Shown: positions 17,843 through 25,544 of the stretch, in pieces
Layout: each line of letters opens with the position of its first letter
How positions within the stretch are numbered: position 1 is the first letter of the stretch
Source of the DNA: JAYODW01 sp038116745
GTDB taxonomy: Bacteria; Pseudomonadota; Gammaproteobacteria; Ga0077536
Reading direction: 5' to 3'
DNA: 64,000 nucleotides
Assembly (NCBI GenBank): GCA_038116745.1
Contig: JAYODW010000002.1
Location: 1 to 64,000 of the forward strand
Notes under the pieces: generated by a model
Databases searched by the model: none
What the model saw: the letters and a program-made list of their open reading frames with translations, nothing else
Told to the model about the DNA's origin: nothing
Made by a program: the position numbers and the translations under genes

Positions 17843-18772
17843 ATGACAAATTCCGAGGTCTGGCAACACCCTTTTACGCGGGTTGAGGACGTCAGTCGTG
17901 TCTTTGAAGGACAGGACTACGTTGCCGATCGCCCGCTCAGCCTGACCACCAAGCTGGCGTTCGACCTGGGGAAACCGGTTCTGCTGGAAGGCGAGGCCGG
18001 CGTCGGTAAAACCGAGGTAGCGAAAGTTCTGGCTACCGTGCTCGACAGTCCGCTTATCCGGCTGCAGTGCTACGAAGGACTGGATGCCTCTTCCACACTC
18101 TACGAATGGAACTACGCCCGCCAGATCCTCGAAATCAGGCTGGCTGAAGCCGATCCTGAGCGCCGCGAACACCTCGAAAAATCCATCTTCGACGAGACGT
18201 TTCTATTTGACCGCCCGCTCCTGCGTGCGATCCGGCACCCGGGCCCACGTCCGGCGGTGCTCCTCATTGATGAAATTGACCGAGCGGATGAGGAATTCGA
18301 GGCTTTCCTGCTCGAGATCCTGTCCGACTTTCAGGTCACGGTCCCAGAGCTCGGCACCTTCACCGCACGGCAGCGCCCCGTTGTGATCCTCACATCCAAC
18401 CGCACCCGCGAATTGAACGATGCGCTCAAACGCCGCTGTCTCTATCTGTGGATCGACTATCCGAGCCCTGACAAGGAGCGCGAGATCATCCGGCGCAGGG
18501 TGCCGGGGATTTCGGCAGATCTGGCAGAGCGCGTTGCCCAGGTCATGCACGGGCTACGCGAGGTGGACTTCTACAAGCGCCCCGGAGTCGCCGAAGCGCT
18601 GGACTGGTCACGAGCGCTGCTCGGACTCGAGCTCGAAACGCTGGTGCCGGAAGTCCTGCTGGAAACCGCCGGCGTGCTGCTCAAGTATCGTGATGACGTA
18701 GCACGTCTGGACAAACTTGACCTGGAAGCCCTTCTGGACGGCCGCGGCGTCGAACGTAAAAGCACAACGTGA
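17843..18772 (+). CDS. MoxR-family AAA+ ATPase
   Basis: A 309-residue AAA+ protein. Walker A is GEAGVGKTEVAK near residue 50, Walker B is VLLIDEIDRADEEFEAFLLE near 141, sensor 1 is LTSNRTRELNDALKRRC near 183, and a C-terminal lid follows. MoxR ATPases act as chaperones that insert metals or activate enzyme complexes together with a VWA-domain partner. That partner follows immediately, with the stop and start overlapping as GTGA. GGGGAG lies 5 nt before the ATG. The target enzyme is not obvious; the neighbouring acyl-CoA genes are on the opposite strand. Confidence 0.93.
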   Translation: MTNSEVWQHPFTRVEDVSRVFEGQDYVADRPLSLTTKLAFDLGKPVLLEGEAGVGKTEVAKVLATVLDSPLIRLQCYEGLDASSTLYEWNYARQILEIRLAEADPERREHLEKSIFDETFLFDRPLLRAIRHPGPRPAVLLIDEIDRADEEFEAFLLEILSDFQVTVPELGTFTARQRPVVILTSNRTRELNDALKRRCLYLWIDYPSPDKEREIIRRRVPGISADLAERVAQVMHGLREVDFYKRPGVAEALDWSRALLGLELETLVPEVLLETAGVLLKYRDDVARLDKLDLEALLDGRGVERKSTT

Positions 18773-19902
18773 GCTTGACCCCGTTGCCACCGGCCAGCGC
18801 TGGTGAGGCGCTGATGGAGCACACCTTTGCGCTCTGTCGCGAGGCGCGCGAAGCGGGTCTGACGGTCACGCATGCGCGGACCATCGACGTATTCCGAGCG
18901 CTGCGCGGCATCGATTGCGGCAGCATGGACGATTACCGGCTCACCCTCCGCAGCAATCTGGTCTCCAGCCGCGAAGACGAGGTCCTTTTCGACCGGGTAT
19001 TCCACGCGCACTGGCGCGGCACGGATGAACAGGAGTCGGGCGACTACATCATGGCCCGCTCGGAAATGATCCGCGGCAATCTCGATGCCGGACGGTCCAA
19101 CGAAGCGCACCGCGACATGCTGAGTGAGGCTGAGGTCTTTGGTGCCGAGGAAGTCCAACGGCGGGCCAACCTCTCGCTGCGCTGGGACCCTGACGCGCCG
19201 CCGCTGGAACAGGTGATCCGGGAACTCGCGCGGCGACTTGCCACCAGACCTTCACGGCGCCTCGGACCGGCAAGCCGCGGAGGACGCGTCAATCTGCGCC
19301 GTTCCATCCGCCACAACGTACGCCACGGACTCGAACTCGTCGAGCTGGCGCGGGTGAAACCGAAAACCCGCAAGACACGCATCGTCATGCTGAGCGACGT
19401 CAGCGGCTCCATGGACGCCTTTAATCCCTTCCTGCTGCAGCTGATGCTGGGGCTGCAGCAGGCCCTTAAGTCTTCGCGGACGGTGGTATTCAGCACCCGC
19501 GCCACGGAGATAACGAATCTGCTGCGGCGCCGCAGCGTGCATGACACCCTGCGAGAGGTCGCTGACAAGGTGCGTCACTGGTCGGGTGGCACCGACATCG
19601 GCGCGGCGCTCGGAGAGCTGAACCGCGGTCTGCTGCGCGAAGGCTCTGCGCGCTCGACTGTGCTGATCATCATCAGCGACGGCTACGACAACGGTGAAAT
19701 AGAACGCATCAAATCCGAGCTCGAAGCCGCCCGCCGCCGGATCCGCACTCTGGTGTGGATCAACCCGATGTATGGCGCGAGCACCTTTACCGTCCGGGCA
19801 GCAGGGATGAAGACCGCGCTGCCTTACGTAGATCACTTTCTTCCTGCTTTTAACGCGGCGGCGCTGAAAACCCTGGTACGGGCGTTGATGAAGATGGGCT
19901 GA
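18769..19902 (+). CDS. CoxE-like VWA-domain protein, partner of MoxR
   Basis: A 377-residue protein starting with GTG that overlaps the MoxR stop. The C-terminal half (about 195-375) is a von Willebrand A domain with the MIDAS motif MLSDVSGSMDAFNPF near 209. The remaining metal ligands are probably in SGGTDIGAAL (Thr) and ISDGYDNGE (Asp). The N-terminal half is the helical region usual in CoxE-type proteins. MoxR/CoxE pairs assist maturation of metalloenzymes, the known example being the CoxD/CoxE pair for CO dehydrogenase. No Cox structural genes occur here, so the client is unknown. Confidence 0.9.
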   Translation: MSLTPLPPASAGEALMEHTFALCREAREAGLTVTHARTIDVFRALRGIDCGSMDDYRLTLRSNLVSSREDEVLFDRVFHAHWRGTDEQESGDYIMARSEMIRGNLDAGRSNEAHRDMLSEAEVFGAEEVQRRANLSLRWDPDAPPLEQVIRELARRLATRPSRRLGPASRGGRVNLRRSIRHNVRHGLELVELARVKPKTRKTRIVMLSDVSGSMDAFNPFLLQLMLGLQQALKSSRTVVFSTRATEITNLLRRRSVHDTLREVADKVRHWSGGTDIGAALGELNRGLLREGSARSTVLIIISDGYDNGEIERIKSELEAARRRIRTLVWINPMYGASTFTVRAAGMKTALPYVDHFLPAFNAAALKTLVRALMKMG

Positions 19903-19930
19903 GCGGACGTCTCTGCGACTCAATCCAGTT

Positions 19931-21148
19931 TCAGAAGCTGAGCATGACCCGTGCCCCGAGCACCCAGGCATGGCCACTGCGCCCGTCCGCGCCCGGTTCG
20001 ATCACGAACTGCAGGTCGGGCTGAAATGCAAGGTGGTCGCTCAAGGTGGCGAGATAGGTAAGCTCGATCGCCGTTTCTGCCCGCTCGGCGCCGGCATAGC
20101 GCGCGATGAAACGGTCACTCTGTCGCGCATGCGCGACTGCCAGACCGAGCACATCATCCGGTCGGCCGGGCGCCAACCCGAGCCAGGTCGCGCCGGCACC
20201 GAAATAGCTGCTCAGCTGATTGCGGTCACTCTGTGCCAGCCCGATCTGAGCGAATACACGGGTCACGGGCCAGACGCTGCTGTCATCTGCGAGCGTTCGC
20301 TCTCCGATCACATATCCACCGGTATTCTTGTTTCGCGAACGTCCAGCGACGTCATCAAATATCGCCGTGTGATGCCAGACGCCAAGGCCGAGTTTATAGC
20401 CCGCTGCGGGATCTGATACCCCGCTTTCAACGATGGCCAGAACACCGTCGCCTGCGGCGAATTCAATGTGGGTGCCGTACGGATCATGCGGGTCGCCCGG
20501 CACGCCGTCGTACACCGCAGCCAGGAGATACCCGCCTCGAACAGGCAGGCTGGCACGCAGCCGGGCAGTGGGAGCGGTTGTCGGAAAAATTGACGGGTTT
20601 ACCTCAGAGATCTCAGGGCCATTCCCGAACGAGCTGTTCAGAAACAGACCCGCCGAATCGAGCACATAGAACTCGGTATTCAGGTCATGCAACCCCAGCA
20701 GCAGCGCGAAGAGGTCGCCGAACGCCTGCTCGACGTAGGCGCTGTAAAGCTTGAAGGTATTCAGCGCGTCCACACTGCTGACGGTCTGCAGGTCGCCGAT
20801 TCGACGGCTGGGACTCCCGCCGCTGGTGCCCATCAGGGACACGTGGAACAGGCCGCCGTTCCACCAGCCCGCAGCCGCCGTGTCGAGCACAACACCGAGG
20901 TCGTAGCGCGCCGGCATTTCAAAGCCCGGATCTTCTCCGCCGTCAATCAGCGCGAGGGCATCAAAAACAGCTGTGGCGTAGAGCTCCGCTGCACCACGCC
21001 CGGCAGGCTCAGCCTCACGACCAACCTCCGCGACGGCGGTCCCCGCAACACTAACCAGAGCAAGCATCAGTGCGGCAGTGAAAGTCCTCAGACGCTGTCT
21101 ACCGACCTCTGCTCGCCTACGCGCAGCGCTTCCCTGCCGCGCCTGCAC
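19931..21148 (-). CDS. OprB-like outer-membrane porin
   Basis: A 405-residue protein with a GTG start placed directly after the stop of the upstream monooxygenase gene. A long basic N-region leads into the signal sequence LMLALVSVAGTAVA, with cleavage likely after AVA (about residue 40). The mature part is rich in alternating beta-strand sequence, with GYLLAAVYDGVPGD and YKLGLGVWHHTAIFDD, and ends in VMLSF with the terminal Phe required for barrel assembly. Similarity is to carbohydrate-selective OprB porins. As the last gene of the long minus-strand block, it could admit the block's substrate; specificity is unknown. Confidence 0.8.
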   Translation of the reverse strand: MQARQGSAARRRAEVGRQRLRTFTAALMLALVSVAGTAVAEVGREAEPAGRGAAELYATAVFDALALIDGGEDPGFEMPARYDLGVVLDTAAAGWWNGGLFHVSLMGTSGGSPSRRIGDLQTVSSVDALNTFKLYSAYVEQAFGDLFALLLGLHDLNTEFYVLDSAGLFLNSSFGNGPEISEVNPSIFPTTAPTARLRASLPVRGGYLLAAVYDGVPGDPHDPYGTHIEFAAGDGVLAIVESGVSDPAAGYKLGLGVWHHTAIFDDVAGRSRNKNTGGYVIGERTLADDSSVWPVTRVFAQIGLAQSDRNQLSSYFGAGATWLGLAPGRPDDVLGLAVAHARQSDRFIARYAGAERAETAIELTYLATLSDHLAFQPDLQFVIEPGADGRSGHAWVLGARVMLSF

Positions 21149-22624
21149 TCAGACAGAGGCTGCCTGATTCAGGAAGTCCCCTGCATCATCGCGGGTCGTT
21201 GCAGCGGTGAAGTCATCCATCGAATGCGGCCACTGCGTCACCATGCGCCCTGATTTCGAGCGGTAGTAAAAATCGTTGCCACAGGTCGCCTGCCACACGT
21301 CGACCGCGCGCAGGGCGCCCTGCAGGTCATCGTTGAAGGCGCGCATGACTTCGGGCTTGATGTCAATCCAGGCCAGATCTTCGCGCTCCATCCGCTGCAG
21401 CTGACGGATGATGTATTCCACCTGGCGTTCCAGCATGAACAGAATGCAGCCCTGATTGGTGTTCGGCCCGTAAAGCATGAACAGGTTGGGGAAACCGCTG
21501 GTGGTGATCCCCAGATAAGCCTGAGCGCCGTCGTCCCAGGCCTCGCGAAGACCAACGCCATCGCGCCCCGTGACATCAATAGCGTTGAGGTAGGTCGTGG
21601 TCTCAAAGCCGGTGGAATAAATGAGGCAATCCACCTCGTGGCACTGCCCGTCTACCGTAACGGCGCCCTGCGGGCCAATCCGTTCGATGTCGTCGGTTAC
21701 AAGTTCAACGTTGTCCCGGTTGAATATCGGATAGTAGAGATCTGAAAAAAGCGGGCGTTTACAGCCGAAAGGATGGTCCGGCGTGAGTTTCCGTCGCGTT
21801 TCCGGATCATTCACCGCAGCGATGCGCTCAAGTCCCTGGCGCTCGATCTCGGCAAGCACGGCTTTGTCGTTAAACGTGCAGAGCGTATTCCAGGTCTGAT
21901 AAATCTCGTCCCGGCTCTGTCTGACTGCCTCCGGATGCTGCCGGTAGTAGTCGATCTGCTGCTGTGAATAGGGCGCGTTCGGCTTCGGCACCACCCAGTT
22001 CGCAGTGCGCTGATACAGGTACACGCGCTCAACCCGCTCGACTATTTCAGGCACAAACTGCACCGCGCTGGCGGCGATCCCGATCACGCCGACTCGCTTG
22101 CCGCTGAGGTCGTAGTCATGATCCCAGCGCGCAGAGTGGAAGTACCTGCCGTCAAACGACTCGATCCCAGGGATCTGTGGCCACACGAGATTGTTGAACA
22201 TGCCCAGCGCGCTGACCACAGCGTCCGCGGTCAACACCTCGCCGTGCTCCGTCTCAAGTTCCCAGCGGCTCGCGGTTTCGTCCCAGGTAGCGCGCTTCAC
22301 GCCGGTCTTGAAGCGGAGATGCGGGCGCAGCCCGTACTTGTCTGCACAATGATTCATGTATTCAAGGATTTCGGCCTGACCTGCAAAGGGCCGCGACCAG
22401 TCGAGTTTTGGCTCGAAGGAAAACGAGTAAAGGTGCGACTGCACGTCGCACTCGGCACCCGGATAAGTGTTGTGGTACCAGGTACCACCGACCCCACCGG
22501 CCTTGTCGAGCATGACGAAATCGTCAATCCCCGCCCGTTTGAGATGGATCCCCATGCACAGACCACCACCGCCTGCACCTATGACAATGACGCGGTGGTG
22601 CTTGGTTTTCCTGCTATCAGACAT
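21149..22624 (-). CDS. Baeyer-Villiger-type flavin monooxygenase
   Basis: A 491-residue FAD/NADPH monooxygenase. The FAD-binding glycine motif is VIGAGGGGLCMGIHLK near 14-29, and GGTWYHNTYPGAECDVQSHLY is the typical second block (shown only in part). The BVMO fingerprint is FDGRYFHSARWDHD near 160. The second Rossmann motif reads GVIGIAASAVQ, whereas the family usually has GTGASA, so the central glycine is replaced by alanine. Such enzymes insert oxygen next to a ketone to give an ester or lactone. GGGAGGA precedes the ATG. The gene lies in the minus-strand catabolic block beside an MDR reductase and enoyl-CoA hydratase. Confidence 0.9.
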   Translation of the reverse strand: MSDSRKTKHHRVIVIGAGGGGLCMGIHLKRAGIDDFVMLDKAGGVGGTWYHNTYPGAECDVQSHLYSFSFEPKLDWSRPFAGQAEILEYMNHCADKYGLRPHLRFKTGVKRATWDETASRWELETEHGEVLTADAVVSALGMFNNLVWPQIPGIESFDGRYFHSARWDHDYDLSGKRVGVIGIAASAVQFVPEIVERVERVYLYQRTANWVVPKPNAPYSQQQIDYYRQHPEAVRQSRDEIYQTWNTLCTFNDKAVLAEIERQGLERIAAVNDPETRRKLTPDHPFGCKRPLFSDLYYPIFNRDNVELVTDDIERIGPQGAVTVDGQCHEVDCLIYSTGFETTTYLNAIDVTGRDGVGLREAWDDGAQAYLGITTSGFPNLFMLYGPNTNQGCILFMLERQVEYIIRQLQRMEREDLAWIDIKPEVMRAFNDDLQGALRAVDVWQATCGNDFYYRSKSGRMVTQWPHSMDDFTAATTRDDAGDFLNQAASV

Positions 22625-22710
22625 CGGCTTGTCCTCCCTCAGACTGGATGCCGTGAGCCACTCATGCCCGGGCGATCAGCGCGGCGGGCCGGGCGATGCG
22701 TGAAACGCTA

Positions 22711-23715
22711 TCAGAACTCGAGAACCAGTTTGCCCATCTGCTCTGATTCCTGCATGCGCTTGTGCGCGGCCACGGCCTCCGCAAACGGATACACGTGGTC
22801 GACCACCGGGCGCAGCTGCTTGGCGTTGATGAAATCTACCATCGCGGCGAATTCCTCCGGCCGCCCCATGGTAGTGCCCTGGATCCGGACCTGTTTGAAG
22901 AACAGCTTAGCCATGTTAAGTCCGGTGCTGGCATTGCCCTGGGTGGCGCCGAAGAACACGTAGCGCCCCCCGTTACTGAGGGTGTCCAGAGCATCGTGCA
23001 GCCCGTCCCCCCCGGCAGAGTCAATCACCAGGTCGATACCGCCGCTCGTGTCGCGGAGTGCTTTGGCCCAGCCGTCTTCGCGATAGTTGAAGCCCGCCGC
23101 TGCGCCGAGTTCGCATGCGGCCGAAATTTTCTCGGCGCTGCTCGAGGTTACGAATACCTCGGCGCCATGGTGGCGGGCCCACATCAACGCGAAGGTGGCA
23201 CAGCCACCTCCGATTCCCGTGACGAGCACTTTCTGCCCCGCCGCCACCTCGCCGTGCGTCACGGTGGCGCGCCAGGCGGTCAGTCCGGCCAGAGGAAAGG
23301 CGGCTGCCTCGGCAAAGCTGAGATGAGCTGGTTTCGGGTAGACCGAGCTGGCGGGCACGCAGATATATTCCGCGTGGGTGCCCTGGTCAGGCATCCCGAG
23401 CACCCGGAATTCAGGTCCTCCGCAGCGCGGGTCGTCGCCCCAGCAGAGCGCGGGATAAAGCACGACTTCCTGCCCGACCTGCTCAGTCGCCACCCCCGCA
23501 CCCACGGCATCGACGACGCCCGCCCCATCAGAGCCAGCAATCGATGGAAAGCGGATACGAGGATAAGCGCCCACCGTGATCCACATATCGCGCCGGTTAA
23601 GCGCCGCACAGCGCAGTTTGACCCGCACCTCTCCCGGACCAGGTTCCGGCATCGGCAGGTCTTCTATGGCCAGTTTCTCCGGGCCGCCAATCTCTCGCAG
23701 AACAAGGGCTTTCAT
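22711..23715 (-). CDS. MDR-superfamily alcohol dehydrogenase / quinone oxidoreductase
   Basis: A 334-residue medium-chain dehydrogenase/reductase. The N-terminal GroES-like domain has LRCAALNRRDMWITVG near 34 and IAGSDGAGVVDAVG near 59. The nucleotide-binding fold carries VLVTGIGGGCATFALMWA near 163. The structural-zinc lobe is shortened and keeps only two cysteines (ALCWGDDPRCG), so structural zinc is unlikely. The role could be reduction of an enoyl or keto intermediate or oxidation of an alcohol. It starts 5 nt after the enoyl-CoA hydratase stop, suggesting one transcript. Confidence 0.88.
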   Translation of the reverse strand: MKALVLREIGGPEKLAIEDLPMPEPGPGEVRVKLRCAALNRRDMWITVGAYPRIRFPSIAGSDGAGVVDAVGAGVATEQVGQEVVLYPALCWGDDPRCGGPEFRVLGMPDQGTHAEYICVPASSVYPKPAHLSFAEAAAFPLAGLTAWRATVTHGEVAAGQKVLVTGIGGGCATFALMWARHHGAEVFVTSSSAEKISAACELGAAAGFNYREDGWAKALRDTSGGIDLVIDSAGGDGLHDALDTLSNGGRYVFFGATQGNASTGLNMAKLFFKQVRIQGTTMGRPEEFAAMVDFINAKQLRPVVDHVYPFAEAVAAHKRMQESEQMGKLVLEF

Positions 23716-23720
23716 TGTTT

Positions 23721-24512
23721 TTATCGACCGTTAAAGCTGGGTTTTTCTTTACGCGTGAACGCTCCAATAGCGTTCACGGTGTCCTCAGAAGCGCGCGCCA
23801 GACCGGCGATCGCCCGGGTCTCGAGCTCCATCTGCGTTTCCAGCGTGTGCGACAGGCTGTCGGCGATCAGCCGCTTGCTTTCGCCGTACGCGAGAGTCGG
23901 GCCATCCGCCAGCTGTTTTGCGACTTCCATCACCCGGGTCATGAGCTGGTTATCCGGCACGACCTCGTTGATCAGTCCCCACTGCAGGGCCTGCTCCGCG
24001 GTAAGCAGGTCATTCATCAATATCAGCTGCATGGCTTTGACATGTCCGACCAGTCGCGGCAGGAAATAGGTGCTGGAACCGTCCGGCGAAACGCCGGCGC
24101 GGGTATAGGCCATGGTGAACTTGGCCGACTCCGCCGCGAACACCATGTCGCCCGAAATCGCCATGGAGAACCCCGCCCCGGCCGCGATGCCGTTCACTGC
24201 AACCAGGTAGGGGGCGTTCATGCGCGAGAAACGCGCAATCGCCGCATGCAGGCCGGTAGTGGCGTAACGCATATATTCCGACATGCCCTCGCCCTGCGAA
24301 TAGAAGGTGTGCAGGTCGCCCCCGGCAGAGAACATTTTGCCCTTGCCGGTGAAGACCACGCAGCGGATCTCGGGATTGGAATCACAGTGCGTTGCCACCT
24401 TGACCAACTCGTCAGCCATAGTGCCGTTGAGACTGTTCGCGGCGTCCGGCCGATTCAGGGAAATCACCGCGACACCACCGTCGCGCTCGAAAGTCAGCGT
24501 TTCGTAAGACAT
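23721..24512 (-). CDS. Enoyl-CoA hydratase/isomerase (crotonase family)
   Basis: A 263-residue crotonase. The oxyanion-hole motifs are GKMFSAGGDLHTF near 61 and AVNGIAAGAGFSMAISGD near 104. The second catalytic region reads RAGVSPDGSSTYFLPRLVG with Asp after Pro, resembling PaaG-like isomerases, where a Glu pair is replaced. GAGGAG at the end of the preceding DUF1289 gene serves as its ribosome-binding site, and the spacing is only two bases, so the genes are coupled. Substrate class cannot be fixed. Confidence 0.92.
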   Translation of the reverse strand: MSYETLTFERDGGVAVISLNRPDAANSLNGTMADELVKVATHCDSNPEIRCVVFTGKGKMFSAGGDLHTFYSQGEGMSEYMRYATTGLHAAIARFSRMNAPYLVAVNGIAAGAGFSMAISGDMVFAAESAKFTMAYTRAGVSPDGSSTYFLPRLVGHVKAMQLILMNDLLTAEQALQWGLINEVVPDNQLMTRVMEVAKQLADGPTLAYGESKRLIADSLSHTLETQMELETRAIAGLARASEDTVNAIGAFTRKEKPSFNGR

Positions 24513-24514
24513 AA

Positions 24515-24727
24515 CTACTCCTCAGGTGCGGGCTCGGTGGACGCCAGCGAAGCCTCAAAAGCCGCGCGGCGCGCCTCGAGCGCGTTCATGATCGTGTCGC
24601 GCTCGGCGGGCGAATACTGCAGCCAGAGCGCTATTTCTGTGCGTTGACGAAAACAGCCAAGACAGGCGTCCAGTGCGGGATTCAACACACAGACGCCCAC
24701 ACAAGGCGAGACCACCACAGGACTCAT
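24515..24727 (-). CDS. DUF1289 small cysteine-rich protein
   Basis: About 70 residues carrying the DUF1289 pattern SPCVGVCVLNPALDACLGC followed by EIALWLQYSPAERD. Four cysteines in a CxxxC...CxxC arrangement suggest a small metal or Fe-S-binding fold; the function is unknown. I chose the ATG at 24727, which overlaps the stop of the upstream B12-binding-like gene as ATGA, rather than an ATG nine bases earlier. It is tightly sandwiched between two genes of the icmF operon. Confidence 0.85.
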   Translation of the reverse strand: MSPVVVSPCVGVCVLNPALDACLGCFRQRTEIALWLQYSPAERDTIMNALEARRAAFEASLASTEPAPEE

Positions 24728-25527
24728 GCTGCGCATCCCAGCTGTCCGCAGGCCAGCCGTCCAAGGTAGTCAAGAGCGTCAATGGCGCGATTGCCATACC
24801 AGGAAAACATCTCGCCATCGACCAGTTGAGCTTCGCATCCAGCCAGGCGCTGCACCTCCGCGAGATGCTGCGCGCGGAAGGGATACGGCTCGCTGCTCAG
24901 CAGGCAGATCTCGGCACCGGCCCGAGCGATTTCAGCGTCATCCAGCGCCGGATAGCGCGTGCCAGCCTTGACCGGTACCACTTCGTAACCGCCCAGTGAG
25001 AGCATGTTGCCGATATAGGTATCCGCAGAAATCGTCATCCAGGGCTCGCGCCAGATGAGATACAGCGCGCGTCTGGACGACAGCCCCGCAGTGCGCTGAC
25101 CGAGCAGAGAGCGCGCGGTCTCATACGCGCCGACCAGCTGCTCGGCGGCCGCATCACGACCGAAAATCGCGCCCAGCAGACGGTAAAGCACCGGGTTGTC
25201 GTCCGGATGATTGGGATGGGTAACCACCACGTGCGGCACGAACCGCTGCAGGGTCTCGAAGGTCTCGCGCGTGTTCTCATCGATATTGACGATGACGTGA
25301 GTGGGATGCAGCGCACGTACGGTATCGAGGTGGACATCCTTGGTGCCGCCACACTTGGTCACCGCACGTACCGCAGGCGCCGGATGAATGCAGAATCCCG
25401 TCCGCCCGACCAGCTGCGGGCCGAGTCCAAGCGCGAACAGAAGCTCTGTCACGCTTGGCACAAGACACACGATACGAGCAGTCGCGTCAGCTCGTTCGTG
25501 GTCCTGGCCCAGCGCGTCAAGCGGCAT
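24724..25527 (-). CDS. BtuF-like helical-backbone cobalamin/metal-binding protein without signal peptide
   Basis: A 267-residue protein with the fold of BtuF/periplasmic corrinoid- or siderophore-binding proteins: IVCLVPSVTELLFALGLG near 19, CGGTKDVHLDTVRALHPTHVI near 59 and WREPWMTISADTYIGNMLSLGG near 160. BtuF normally delivers cobalamin to the BtuCD transporter and has a signal peptide. Here the N-terminus (MPLDALGQDHERADATAR) is charged and has no hydrophobic segment, and no transporter genes flank it. It lies directly behind the B12 enzyme icmF (17-bp spacer). A cytoplasmic cobalamin-handling role is an inference; a missed upstream start is excluded because icmF coding sequence lies there. 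Confidence 0.85.
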   Translation of the reverse strand: MPLDALGQDHERADATARIVCLVPSVTELLFALGLGPQLVGRTGFCIHPAPAVRAVTKCGGTKDVHLDTVRALHPTHVIVNIDENTRETFETLQRFVPHVVVTHPNHPDDNPVLYRLLGAIFGRDAAAEQLVGAYETARSLLGQRTAGLSSRRALYLIWREPWMTISADTYIGNMLSLGGYEVVPVKAGTRYPALDDAEIARAGAEICLLSSEPYPFRAQHLAEVQRLAGCEAQLVDGEMFSWYGNRAIDALDYLGRLACGQLGCAA

Positions 25528-25544
25528 CGGATCCTGCCGCTGGT

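Noticed and set aside
22762..24069. 435-codon plus-strand open frame opposite the MDR and enoyl-CoA hydratase genes
   Set aside because: Antisense shadow of two genes with clear motifs.
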